Assembly: GCF_006546655.1 (NCBI RefSeq)
Contig: NZ_VIAQ01000006.1
Location: 186,001-250,000 of the forward strand
Direction of reading: 5' to 3'
DNA length: 64,000 nucleotides
From: Methanolobus vulcani
GTDB taxonomy: Archaea > Halobacteriota > Methanosarcinia > Methanosarcinales > Methanosarcinaceae
Shown: positions 38,161 to 47,079 of the stretch, piece by piece
How positions within the stretch are numbered: the first letter of the stretch is position 1
Layout of the letters: every line of letters starts with the position of its first letter
Made by a program: the position numbers and the translations under genes
Notes under the pieces: generated by a model
Told to the model about the DNA's origin: nothing
The model's database searches: none
The model's input: the letters and a program-made list of their open reading frames with translations, nothing else

Positions 38161-38187
38161 ATGAGTTCCACTAACAGCAGAACTCAT
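38161..38187 (-). terminator. hairpin between mtbB and mtmC1
   Basis: An 8-bp stem ATGAGTTC/GAACTCAT with an 11-nt loop, 19 nt after the mtbB stop. The minus strand continues with TTTTCTTTT. It may end the mtbCB transcript, or attenuate read-through into mtmCB. Confidence 0.5.
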
Positions 38188-38205
38188 ATCAAATTACCAA
38201 AATAC

Positions 38206-39609
38206 TTACTTCAACTGTCCCCTGAATTTTTCACAGCTGTTGATCTTAAGATCGAGAAGCTTCTCGATGTTCATCTTAGCTGCAATTCCCTTTGGAGCAC
38301 CTGCTACTGAAGTGATAACCCCTATACCAAGTTCTTCTCTCAGTTCTCTCATTACATACTCGTCACTGAGGTCATCTGTGGTTACGTCAAGTTTCTTTGC
38401 AACGTAATCCTTTGCTTCTCCAATTCTCATTCCCTTTGCTAATTCCATTCTTGCAACAAGGTCACCGGCAGCTCTGATTCCGCTCATTCCGGAGGTCATT
38501 ATGTGGGAGATCGGCATACCCATCGGGTCGCCGACCCCTATCTATATACCATCCACGCCGGCAATTTCGACCATCGCCTTGCTGGCTCTTGATACAGCAT
38601 CAATTGTAGGAGTTTCAAGCATTGGAATACCGCCGACACCCATTCCCATGTTTACATGACATGGTATTGGTGAAGCCTTAACAGCTGCCTTGATGAATGT
38701 AACAGCTCTTCCAAGGTTCCATGCTGCACTCTTGCTGGTATTTGTGTTACATACAGGTCCAAAAACATTTGCTCCTGCCTTTGCAACAAGTGGGGCCTGC
38801 TCATGTGGCCAGAGACCTGCAAGGGTTGTGCCATCGTACTCAAGCTCACCGTGCATTCCAAGCATAAGTTCTCCTGCCATACCTGCTTCAATGTAGATAT
38901 CAGGGAACTGCTTTCTCAGTGCTTCGATTGCGTGGAGTGATGCATACATGTCACCGTCACCTGCAGCACCGACAGTATCGAAGTTGACACCGTCGGAACC
39001 TGATGCCATCATCCTCTGCATGATCCATACAATATCCCTTGTGAGATGTTCTGCAGAGTGTTCCATGGACTGTCTTGCCTCCTCGATCTTGAATGCTTTC
39101 ATGAGGTCACCAGGGTTCTCAAATGGACCATCTGGTGTGTAGTAAAGTCCCATGTTTGGCATTGCACCGTAGAGCATTGGAACGATCATGTTCTGCTGGC
39201 AGATTTCCATTGTCTGCATTTCCTGTGCGATTACAGGTTTTGCTGGTTTGTAACTGTAGTCAATGTGACCAAGTTCCATTGTGTCAGCACCGAATGCTCT
39301 CTCGTGCATCATTGCACCGACAAGTCTGCTGGATGGAATTCCTACACCACTGTTACCCTGGTCACCATCTATCCTGATAGTACCGATATCATGAGTTACA
39401 GGAACTTCCTTGCCCTGCTCGACACCAACCATCCTTGAAGGCATGGTGATAATGTCTACGAGCTTGTCGAGTTCATCTTCACTAAGGTCTGGAATGCTTC
39501 CAAGATCTGCTGCATCTGCCATACCTTCCTTAAGGTCAGCAACGATCTGCTCCTTTGTCATGAAAATGCGCTTTCCGTCACCCATTCTCAATTTATATTC
39601 TGTTGCCAT
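38206..39609 (-). CDS. mtbB: dimethylamine methyltransferase MtbB (UAG = pyrrolysine 356)
   Basis: 467 residues with UAG (plus-strand cta, 38542-38544) read as Pyl356, the exact family length and position. The local sequence is EIAGVDGI[13 protein letters not shown]. It transfers one methyl group of dimethylamine to MtbC, yielding monomethylamine. The long N-terminal segment [20 protein letters not shown] and [19 protein letters not shown] are specific to MtbB. mtbC precedes it by 13 nt. A truncated 355-residue product would form if UAG were read as stop. Confidence 0.97.
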
Positions 39610-39622
39610 GATTACACCTCGC

Positions 39623-40267
39623 TTAAAGCAGGAGTTCCTTTGCCTTTACAACGGCTTCACTTGCATTCTCTGCATAGCAGTCTGCACCGATCTTCTCAGC
39701 CCATGCCTGGGTTGCAGGAGCACCGCCGACCATGACCTTTACGTTATCTCTCATGCCATTTTCTTTGAGCATCTCAATGACATCTTTCTGACCCTGGAGG
39801 GTGGTTGTCATAAGTGCTGAGAGACCGACCATGTCTGCGTTTGTCTCTTTAATCTTGTCAATGAAATTCTGGAGTGGAACATCTCTTCCGATGTCGTGAA
39901 CTTCAAAGCCAGCTGACTGGAGCATGGTTGATACAATTGCCTTTCCGATGTCGTGTACGTCACCTTCAACGGTACCATTGACAATCACACCGAGTTTCTT
40001 GGTGACAGCATCTTTTGGCATGTCTGCTTCAAGGAGCTTGACACCTTCTTCCATTGCGCCTGCTGCCATCATTACGTGAGGAAGGAATAACTTTCCTCTT
40101 TCAAAAAGAACACCTACTTCGTTCATTCCTGCTGCAAGACCCTTCTCTATGATCTCGGGTGCAGGGATACCTTCGCTTCTTGCTTTCTCTACAGCTGCTG
40201 TGACGACATCCTTCTTGCATGTGACTACAGCGTCTGCGAGTTCTTTGAACATTTCTTCATTGCTCAT
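39623..40267 (-). CDS. mtbC: dimethylamine corrinoid protein MtbC
   Basis: 214 residues. Cobalamin-binding motif D103-V-H105-D-I-G108 (EGDVHDIGK), then [10 protein letters not shown] and MVGGAPA. H105 is the expected lower cobalt ligand. It accepts methyl from dimethylamine through MtbB and passes it to MtbA. GAGGTG precedes the start. About 325 nt of non-coding sequence separate it from the preceding small gene, so mtbCB may have its own promoter. Confidence 0.95.
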   Translation of the reverse strand: MSNEEMFKELADAVVTCKKDVVTAAVEKARSEGIPAPEIIEKGLAAGMNEVGVLFERGKLFLPHVMMAAGAMEEGVKLLEADMPKDAVTKKLGVIVNGTVEGDVHDIGKAIVSTMLQSAGFEVHDIGRDVPLQNFIDKIKETNADMVGLSALMTTTLQGQKDVIEMLKENGMRDNVKVMVGGAPATQAWAEKIGADCYAENASEAVVKAKELLL

Positions 40268-40591
40268 TAGTACACCTCATTATTTTGTTATTGATTTCGA
40301 TAATTTTACTATAGTTTGGTTTGAATTGGGGTATAACCTGAAGGTAAAGCTGCATACTACAACGATAGATATATATGTTGTCTTGGAATACCATATATAA
40401 ATGTTACTCATGCATTCCCATGGTATCAAGTATATATATTTTTCCATTATATTTGTTCGCAGAACCTCCAGATTAAAGACTAAATAGATATAACAGAAGC
40501 AGATCCATTACATTCATGACCATGGGATAACAGCCAGTAACTTCACTGCATCTGTCTACTCAACTAACTCAAAGATTTTTCAAGTTCCTCC
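40268..40591 (-). promoter_or_regulatory. leader/promoter region of mtbC
   Basis: No gene. AT-rich TATA-like blocks lie near 40366-40400 and 40425-40445. ATACCAT at about 40389 and ATGGTAT at about 40419 could pair. The region separates mtbCB from the mttBCP genes and probably holds an independent promoter. Confidence 0.45.
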
Positions 40592-40741
40592 TCAGAACTG
40601 TGAAACGAATGTTCTTGCTTGCCAGAGTGCCACTAATGCTACTATAAGGATGGCAACCATCCACAAAACATCAGCAGCAGGCAGGGGCGAATTCACCCAG
40701 TAAGCATTGTAAGCTTCCATTGCAGCTTGTGTTTGTACCAT
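40592..40741 (-). CDS. 49-residue single-pass membrane protein in the mttBCP operon
   Basis: ATG 40741 is preceded by AAGGAGTG at a spacing of 6-8 nt. The translation is 49 residues: a short amphipathic start (MVQTQAAMEAYNAYWVNS), then one hydrophobic helix from about residue 24 to 42 (VLWMVAILIVALVALW), ending ARTFVSQF before UGA. It starts 14 nt after the 96-residue gene. The strong ribosome site, operon position and membrane helix argue for a real gene. It may be a small subunit or partner of the MttP permease; this is inference. Confidence 0.72.
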   Translation of the reverse strand: MVQTQAAMEAYNAYWVNSPLPAADVLWMVAILIVALVALWQARTFVSQF

Positions 40742-40755
40742 TTTCTTTTCACTCC

Positions 40756-41046
40756 TTATACATACATCAAACAGGCATCTGCAGCCCTTACTTTTCCAAA
40801 GTCGGTCAATTCATACTTGTGAAGAAGGAAACCTTTCTTATAAACACCTTCTTCATCGACCTTTACTTCGACATCTTTCAACATTCCGCCTGATGCGAGT
40901 TCAATGATATCGAAATTAATGGAATCCCTATGGAAGCCACCTTTAAGGCCATACTCTTTCTGTATCTGGGACACGATCTCGTAGTTCCATTTACCACCGT
41001 TGCACAGCTCAAGTATTCTGAATTTTATAGGGCGATTTCCTGCCAT
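40756..41046 (-). CDS. small soluble winged-helix-like protein after mttP
   Basis: 96 residues from ATG 41046, with GAGGTG 6 nt upstream inside the end of mttP; a GTG at 41055 is an alternative start. The sequence RILELCNGGKWNYEIVSQIQ, then HRDSINFDIIELASGGML and LLHKYELTDFGKVRA, looks like a small winged helix of the kind seen in archaeal regulators. It is translationally coupled to mttP. I infer a regulator or permease-associated protein. No closer family is recognised. Confidence 0.7.
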   Translation of the reverse strand: MAGNRPIKFRILELCNGGKWNYEIVSQIQKEYGLKGGFHRDSINFDIIELASGGMLKDVEVKVDEEGVYKKGFLLHKYELTDFGKVRAADACLMYV

Positions 41047-41047
41047 T

Positions 41048-42094
41048 TCAGTCACCTCTCAAAGATTCCATTTCACCAGTGTCTTCAGAGAACATGATTG
41101 AACTGCCTCCAAGACAGAGTGCACCTCCCAGAAGGATAGTCCATGAAGGAACATCTCCGAAGAAGAGGAAGATGAATATTACAGCGAACAGACCGTACAG
41201 GTTACCGATACCCTGGCCCCTTCCAACACCAATAAGCGGGAAGGACTTATACCATGTAACGTAACAGAAACCAAAAGTAATACCTGCAAATACCAGTACT
41301 AGAAGAGTGAGTGGTTCGAATGCCATGAATGCATACTTGAACATTGGGAAACCAATAATTGCCAGTATAGGAACTATAATAATCCACCAGATAATGTTCT
41401 CACCGAGGAACCTCAGTGTCAGACCAACATCAGGTTCTGCAATATCAAGACCCTTTCCTGCGATTGCACCTTCTATACCCCAACCGGCTGCTGCCATGAG
41501 ACCACCAAGGTAGCCAATCCATGCAACGTTTCCGCTTCCAAGTTCAGTAAGCAGTCCACCACCGAATATGGTGATACCACCTGCAATAATGAAAGCAATA
41601 CCAAGATAAGCTCTCTTTGAGATCTTCTCACCATACCATTTCTGGGCAAGAATAGAACCTATAACAGGATACATAAGTGCTGCAACCGCTGCAAAGGCAC
41701 CTCCAACGAAACCCATTGCGATAAAAGAACCCAAGATGGCCATTGGACCACCGAAAATAGATGCCAGGAAGAACCATTTTGAACAGGGATGGAATTCCTT
41801 CACTGTTCTCTTCATTTCACCGAACTTGCCAAGAACACCATTCCAGACAGTAAGAGCTAGAATAACTGTTAATGCATTAAATGCTGTGATCAGCACGGCA
41901 ACTATAACCAGTGCCATACCATCGCCGCTTCCTGCAGCAATCTCACCGTACATCTCATCGAATGGATTCAATACCCATACAGTTGTACCGGGAATATACC
42001 ACATACCCCAGAGAACTGCGCAGAAGAAAGCCCACATATAACCATACTTAACTCTCTTCTGGTGTTCTTGCTTTTTTAAAGCTTTTAAATCCAA
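41048..42094 (-). CDS. mttP: trimethylamine permease MttP
   Basis: 348 residues from TTG 42094; GGAGG lies 8 nt upstream and decides this start against TTG 42115, which overlaps the ribosome site. About ten transmembrane helices. The architecture is two similar halves (WAFFCAVLWGMWYIPG and later GGLMAAAGWGIEGAIAG) as in drug/metabolite-type transporters. In Methanosarcina a gene of this kind sits with mttB and mttC and is called mttP. Transport of trimethylamine is accepted from context rather than from motif. Confidence 0.85.
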   Translation of the reverse strand: MDLKALKKQEHQKRVKYGYMWAFFCAVLWGMWYIPGTTVWVLNPFDEMYGEIAAGSGDGMALVIVAVLITAFNALTVILALTVWNGVLGKFGEMKRTVKEFHPCSKWFFLASIFGGPMAILGSFIAMGFVGGAFAAVAALMYPVIGSILAQKWYGEKISKRAYLGIAFIIAGGITIFGGGLLTELGSGNVAWIGYLGGLMAAAGWGIEGAIAGKGLDIAEPDVGLTLRFLGENIIWWIIIVPILAIIGFPMFKYAFMAFEPLTLLVLVFAGITFGFCYVTWYKSFPLIGVGRGQGIGNLYGLFAVIFIFLFFGDVPSWTILLGGALCLGGSSIMFSEDTGEMESLRGD

Positions 42095-42373
42095 AGTCAA
42101 TACCTCCAATTTCAAACCTTCATGAACATAATGGCCATTTTATGACCTATTGATATTCCGGAAATTTCCGGAAAATGCTCAAAAAAGATAGAAAACAGAC
42201 AGCCCCGATCAAGCTGGCAGTCCTCATCTTCTTTTGAGGGTGCTAAACGGAAAAGTGATATTCCGATAGCACCAATTAAAGGAAGACAATAAGCTCAAAA
42301 ATTGTCTTCCGGTTGAGAGGACGTATCTCAGGATGCATCCTCACAACTTATCTTCTCTAAATGTCCCTTCGTC
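42095..42373 (-). ncRNA. structured intergenic RNA region between mttC and mttP
   Basis: Several hairpins are packed in about 280 nt. The best is the 10-bp perfect stem GGAAGACAAT/ATTGTCTTCC (42281-42310). Others are GGTGCTA/TAGCACC (42239-42273), CCTCA/TGAGG near 42222-42239, and GAGGA/TCCTC near 42318-42346. The region is transcribed on the minus strand if mttBC and mttP share a message. It may control relative expression of methyltransferase and permease, by processing or attenuation. No family match is claimed. Confidence 0.45.
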
Positions 42374-43021
42374 TTAGAAGAGTGCATTCAGTTTTGTTAC
42401 AACGTCAGTTGCATTTTCGCCGTAGATGTCTGCTCCGATCTTTGTTGCCCAGTCCTGTGTTACAGGTGCACCGCCAACCATTGTCTTGACAGAATCGCGA
42501 ACTCCTGCTTCTTTGAGTTGTTCTTCGACCTGTATCTGGCTAACCATGGTGGTGGTCATAAGAGCAGATGAACCAACTACATCAGCATTGTTTGCTTTCA
42601 CAGCTTCTACATACTTGCTGATTGCAACGTCTCTTCCAAGGTCTACAACCTTGAAACCTGCGATCTTAAGCATGGTTGCAACAATGTCCTTACCAATTGA
42701 GTGAATATCTCCCTCGATGGTACCGATGACAACTGTTCCCTTGCTTGCTGTTTCTGCACCCTTTGCTTCAAGAGCTGGTGTAAGTACAGCCACTCCTGCA
42801 CTCATTGCTTCTGATGCTGCAATGACGTGTGGAAGGAAGACAGTACCTGCTTCAAACTGGTCACCAACTTCGTTCATACCTGCTGTGAAACCGTCCTGGA
42901 TAAGATCTACTGGATCTACATCTGCATCAAGACCTTCCTGAGCTGCTTCTGCTGCTGCATCCTCGTCAAAGTCTAATATTGCTGCTTTTGCTTTTGCAAT
43001 AATTTCTTCTTTTGTTACCAT
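42374..43021 (-). CDS. mttC: trimethylamine corrinoid protein MttC
   Basis: 215 residues from ATG 43021, which has GGAGG 7 nt upstream; the frame runs further but overlaps mttB. Cobalamin-binding motif D105-I-H107-S-I-G110 (EGDIHSIGK), then GSSALMTTTM and MVGGAPV. It accepts the methyl group of trimethylamine from MttB and delivers it to MtbA. It starts 16 nt after mttB. Confidence 0.95.
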   Translation of the reverse strand: MVTKEEIIAKAKAAILDFDEDAAAEAAQEGLDADVDPVDLIQDGFTAGMNEVGDQFEAGTVFLPHVIAASEAMSAGVAVLTPALEAKGAETASKGTVVIGTIEGDIHSIGKDIVATMLKIAGFKVVDLGRDVAISKYVEAVKANNADVVGSSALMTTTMVSQIQVEEQLKEAGVRDSVKTMVGGAPVTQDWATKIGADIYGENATDVVTKLNALF

Positions 43022-43037
43022 TTCTAAACCTCCTGTT

Positions 43038-44528
43038 TTACATGCTGGCTCTGAATGCCTTGTCAGCATTCTCTACAACTGCCTTCATATCCTTAAGAAG
43101 GTCAGCGTCTATTGGATCAACTTCGTGGTTCTTCATGATGTCAACGACTTTTTCATGAGCAACCGTTGCGATGTCCTTTGAACCTGCCATTTCCCAGTCT
43201 CCGAACATGAGCCTGTCAATGATCATTGGACTGGATGGGAGGTTGATGTTCTGCCTTGTTGTCTTGTGTGCAAGGAAGTTGTTTCCAATACCAACCTGGT
43301 CAATGGATTCAACTGCCATGGTCTCCTCGGTTACAGGGATTCCCTGCATTGCCTTCTTTGTCATGGAGATAATGTCATTATCAAGAACGAGTTGTTCGAG
43401 TGAGAATGTCATACCGAGCTCAAGCATACCTGCACCGTAAAGGGTGTTTGCACCAGCCAATGCGGGGAAAAGAGTAGTCATTGTCTTCTCATGGCCAGCC
43501 TGGCCATCAGGTATCTTGGCATCTGCCTACGATCCTGCTACAAATGTAGGAAGACCATAGTACTGACCGAGTTTTGCAACAGCTGCACTGATAAGACCAA
43601 GTTCTGGGGAACCTACAGGAGCAGTACCCTTCTTAAGATCGAATGTTGTGGTGGAGCTACCATACCATACCGGTGCGCCTGGCTTGACAAGCTGTGCGAG
43701 TACGATACCGGAAAGTACCTCTGCGTTGTGTGTAACGAGTGTACCAGCAAGGTGTACTGGTGATGATCCTCCTGCCATTGCCATACTGAGTACGTTTACA
43801 GGTGTTCCGAACCTTGCACCCTTTATGATGACCTGACATGCGTTGACACTAAGCTCAAGTGGGCTTGTTGGACAGAGCAGTGTTGAGAAAATTGGCTTCT
43901 TGCGTGCTTCCTCATCGTCGCCACCATAGTATGCTGTTGCGATCTGCTGGTAGTAGTCTACGTTCTCGCCTACAGGATCGATGTGGTGGAAGTGCTTTGT
44001 TGTGTTCATCAGAGGTGTCAGGGTCTCGTGTACGTCCTGTGCACCCTTTCCTGCCCAGTCCCTTGCGGAAACTGCAAGTGAATAGTAGTTGATGTTCTCT
44101 GCCCAGTCACAGATCTTTGCTGTGTCTGCAAGATCCTGTTCTGTTGAGTCAACGGTTACGTACTTGCCAGGTGCCTGATAGTTGCACATCTTGACACCAG
44201 TACCGAAACAGGTCCAGTGTACTTTTCCTTTGTGTTCCTGCTTGACATTGTTCTTCTTGTCACGTCCCCAGAGGACAAACTTGGATGGGCAGTCACGAAG
44301 TGCTCTGTTTACTACGAACTCAGGTATCCTGACTACCTGTGTTTTCTCGTCGACTAAACAGCCACCTTCTTTAAAGATAGCCCTTGCTTCAGCATCTGAT
44401 ACCTGGATACCAGTGTTGATGAAGACATCCATTGTAGCGTAGTGAAGAGCTCTGAGATCATCTTCTGAAAAGAGTTCCAGAGTTACACCGTCTAATGGAT
44501 TTCTACCTGGGAAATATTGATTTACCAT
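43038..44528 (-). CDS. mttB: trimethylamine methyltransferase MttB (UAG = pyrrolysine 334)
   Basis: 496 residues when UAG (plus-strand cta, 43527-43529) is read as Pyl334, the position known for the family. The local sequence is GLPTFVAGS[18 protein letters not shown]. Family segments [24 protein letters not shown] and [16 protein letters not shown] are intact. It demethylates trimethylamine to dimethylamine onto MttC. It is the first gene of the minus-strand mttBCP operon. The leader contains a hairpin GGAATA/TATTCC (44559-44579). Confidence 0.97.
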
Positions 44529-45144
44529 TTCTTAACCTCCAATTTAAATTATGTATCTGGAATACCTCCAAGATATTCCGAAGGATTGAACCTGCTTTGT
44601 AGCAGTATGTTCCTGTTTGATAGGTAGAATACACTAGTATATAAGCTTTTCTTGATAATCTAGTATTTATATTTTACTATTGCACGGATATAATATGCAG
44701 TATAAAAAAATAACCCTTGATAAAAAGCAGACAAAAATACAAAAACAAGCTACTGCAAGTGGATAGATAACTATTCACGAAATTTAGGCATTTTGCTTAA
44801 AATTGGAAGGATCCTTTCTATTATATGAACTTTCCTATTCATACTGTTTTTGATCTCATATTTAAGTATTTCTTTTTTGGACATATTTCGCTGGAAATTA
44901 CCTGAAATCTAACAAGAAAAATCCATAAATTCTCATGGTGACTGACTCACGTGAGTTTTCTGATTGAAAGAAATACTATATAAACATTCCCTATGGCCGA
45001 GATTGCCAAGTAAAGATGCCAACTAGAATTACGGCAGTTGATATTGATTTTATAGTTAACAGCGTTAAGTTATGATGCATAAAATATATATACTATAATA
45101 TTGGAATTTCCACACAAATAACATAAAAATAAGGAGTTCACAAC
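44529..45144. promoter_or_regulatory. 616-nt divergent region between mttB and the first ASKHA ATPase
   Basis: No gene is visible. TATA-like elements lie at about 44635-44645 and 44660-44700 (mttB side) and at 45080-45100 (plus-strand side). A 12-bp perfect palindrome, ACTCACGTGAGT, is at 44945-44956. AAGGAG precedes the plus-strand ATG. Both divergent genes probably have long leaders. Confidence 0.5.
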
Positions 45145-47079
45145 ATGAGTTACAGTCTTGGAATAGATGCAGGAGGAACATATACAGATGCAGTTCTTCT
45201 TAATGATGAAAATGAAACTATAATTGAGTCAAGTAAATCACTTACAAGTTACCCCGATCCACTTGAAGGAATCCGCGGAGCTATTGAAGGACTCGATCCG
45301 GATAGGCTCAAGGAAGTGAAAGTTGTTTCAGTATCAACTACCCTTTCAACCAACAGCATTCTTGAAGGAACCGGGTCACCTGTGGCGCTTATACTCATCG
45401 GCAACTTCGACATCAAAGAAGAACTTCCAACTAATCACTATTTACAGGTCAAAGGGGGACACGACCACAATGGAATTGAGACAAATCCTCTTGATACCGA
45501 ATCAATAAAAGAATTTGTCCTGAAGGTCAAAGATAAGGTATCAGCATTTGCAATCTCATCCTACTTCAGCGTCAGGAATCACGACCATGAACTCTGTGCC
45601 AAGGACATAATTACAGAACTCACAGGCCTTCCTGCAATTTGCAGCTATGAACTCTCACAGGACCTTGGTGCATTTGAAAGAGCGGTTACAGCATTCTTAA
45701 ATGCACAATTGATACCCGTAACTGAAAGATTCATGACTACTGTTGAAGCTGAAATCAAGTCAAGAGGAATCGATGCCAAGGTATTCATGCTTAAATGTGA
45801 TGGCTCTGTTATTGGAATACAAAGTGCCCTGAAAAAACCAATTGAATCCATCTTTTCAGGCCCTGCCGGAAGTCTCGTAGGAGCTTCCTTCCTGGCAAAA
45901 AGTGAATCATGCGCAGTTATTGATGTTGGAGGTACCAGCACCGATATCTCAGTTATCTACGATGGCGTGCCTGAAATGAGCGATGCAGGTGCTGTTGTAG
46001 GCGGATGGAAGACAAGAGTAAAAGCCATAAAAATGGAAACTTCAGCCATGGGAGGAGATAGCCACGTCTGGGTCAGGGGTAAAGATATCAATATTGGCCC
46101 AAGGAGAGTTATTCCCCTATGCAGGGCTGCTGTACTCTACCCTGATTTCCTTGAACAGCTCAAAGCAAATCCCATGCCATCAAAAATGAGACTCGGAATC
46201 AATTACCAGCCAACTAAATTCTACCTCAGGACTGATTACGAAGCAATAGATGCAAGTCCGGAAGAGAAAGAAGTCCTTGAAGCCGTTAAAAAAGAACCAA
46301 CATCAACAACAGAGATCTTCAACCGTACCAAGAAATTCCCTGCAAGTAAGGTATTTGACAGCCTGATCCAGAAAAGACTATTGCAACCCATCGGATTTAC
46401 ACTAACCGATGCACTTCATGTGCTTGGAGAGTACACAGAAAGAAACGTGGAAGCTGCTAACGTGGGTGCTGACATGCTCGGTTCTATTGTTGATATGGAC
46501 AGGCATGAGTTTGCCAGATATATCAAGAGAGAATTTGCAAAGAATATGTCATGTGACCTTGTTTCTTTCTTCCTTGATGGAGTTGAGAAATCTGAGATCA
46601 GGAAAATATTTGATATCCAGTCACCTGCAAAATTCAAGATAGAGGTTCCTGTTGTACTGATAGGAGGACCTGTGAGTGCTTTCGTGAATGAAATGCAGGA
46701 AATATTGGATGCTGAGATAATCCTTCCTGAATATTCTAATGTTGGAAATGCTGCCGGTGCACTTGCTGCAAAAGGAATCAGAAGATTTGAAGTACTCATA
46801 AGACCCGCATCAATGGCAGCTCCTGACTGGGAATTCCTTGTATTTTCAGAGCACGGAAGAAGCAACTTCTATGAGTATCAGGAAGCTCTGGACTATGCAG
46901 TTAATCTTGGAGAAAGTACTGTGTTAAGTTACATGAAAGATGCAGGACTTGATTCCAATCACATTAAAATAGATGTCAAAAAAGAAGAAGTGATTCCCCA
47001 GGGCTGGAAGACCCCAATGCAAACTAAACTCGTTATCCTGGGCGTTGGAAACAGGAATACAGACCAGGATTGCTGTTAA
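45145..47079 (+). CDS. hydantoinase/oxoprolinase-like ASKHA ATPase, paralogue 1
   Basis: 644 residues. Two phosphate-binding loops of the ASKHA fold are clear: DAGGTYTDAV (8-17) and DVGGTSTDIS (260-269), with VVLIGGPVSAF (503-513) as the adenosine motif. HyuA-family segments VSVSTTLSTNSILEG, YFSVRNHDHE and IFSGPAGSLVGAS confirm the family. Where HyuA proteins carry a glycine-rich loop, this one has a winged-helix-like stretch (about 372-420) before TDALHVLGEY. No HyuB subunit is nearby. It lacks the ferredoxin domain of the corrinoid activator RamA. A role in N-methyl compound use or in corrinoid activation is inferred only from context. Confidence 0.8.
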   Translation: MSYSLGIDAGGTYTDAVLLNDENETIIESSKSLTSYPDPLEGIRGAIEGLDPDRLKEVKVVSVSTTLSTNSILEGTGSPVALILIGNFDIKEELPTNHYLQVKGGHDHNGIETNPLDTESIKEFVLKVKDKVSAFAISSYFSVRNHDHELCAKDIITELTGLPAICSYELSQDLGAFERAVTAFLNAQLIPVTERFMTTVEAEIKSRGIDAKVFMLKCDGSVIGIQSALKKPIESIFSGPAGSLVGASFLAKSESCAVIDVGGTSTDISVIYDGVPEMSDAGAVVGGWKTRVKAIKMETSAMGGDSHVWVRGKDINIGPRRVIPLCRAAVLYPDFLEQLKANPMPSKMRLGINYQPTKFYLRTDYEAIDASPEEKEVLEAVKKEPTSTTEIFNRTKKFPASKVFDSLIQKRLLQPIGFTLTDALHVLGEYTERNVEAANVGADMLGSIVDMDRHEFARYIKREFAKNMSCDLVSFFLDGVEKSEIRKIFDIQSPAKFKIEVPVVLIGGPVSAFVNEMQEILDAEIILPEYSNVGNAAGALAAKGIRRFEVLIRPASMAAPDWEFLVFSEHGRSNFYEYQEALDYAVNLGESTVLSYMKDAGLDSNHIKIDVKKEEVIPQGWKTPMQTKLVILGVGNRNTDQDCC

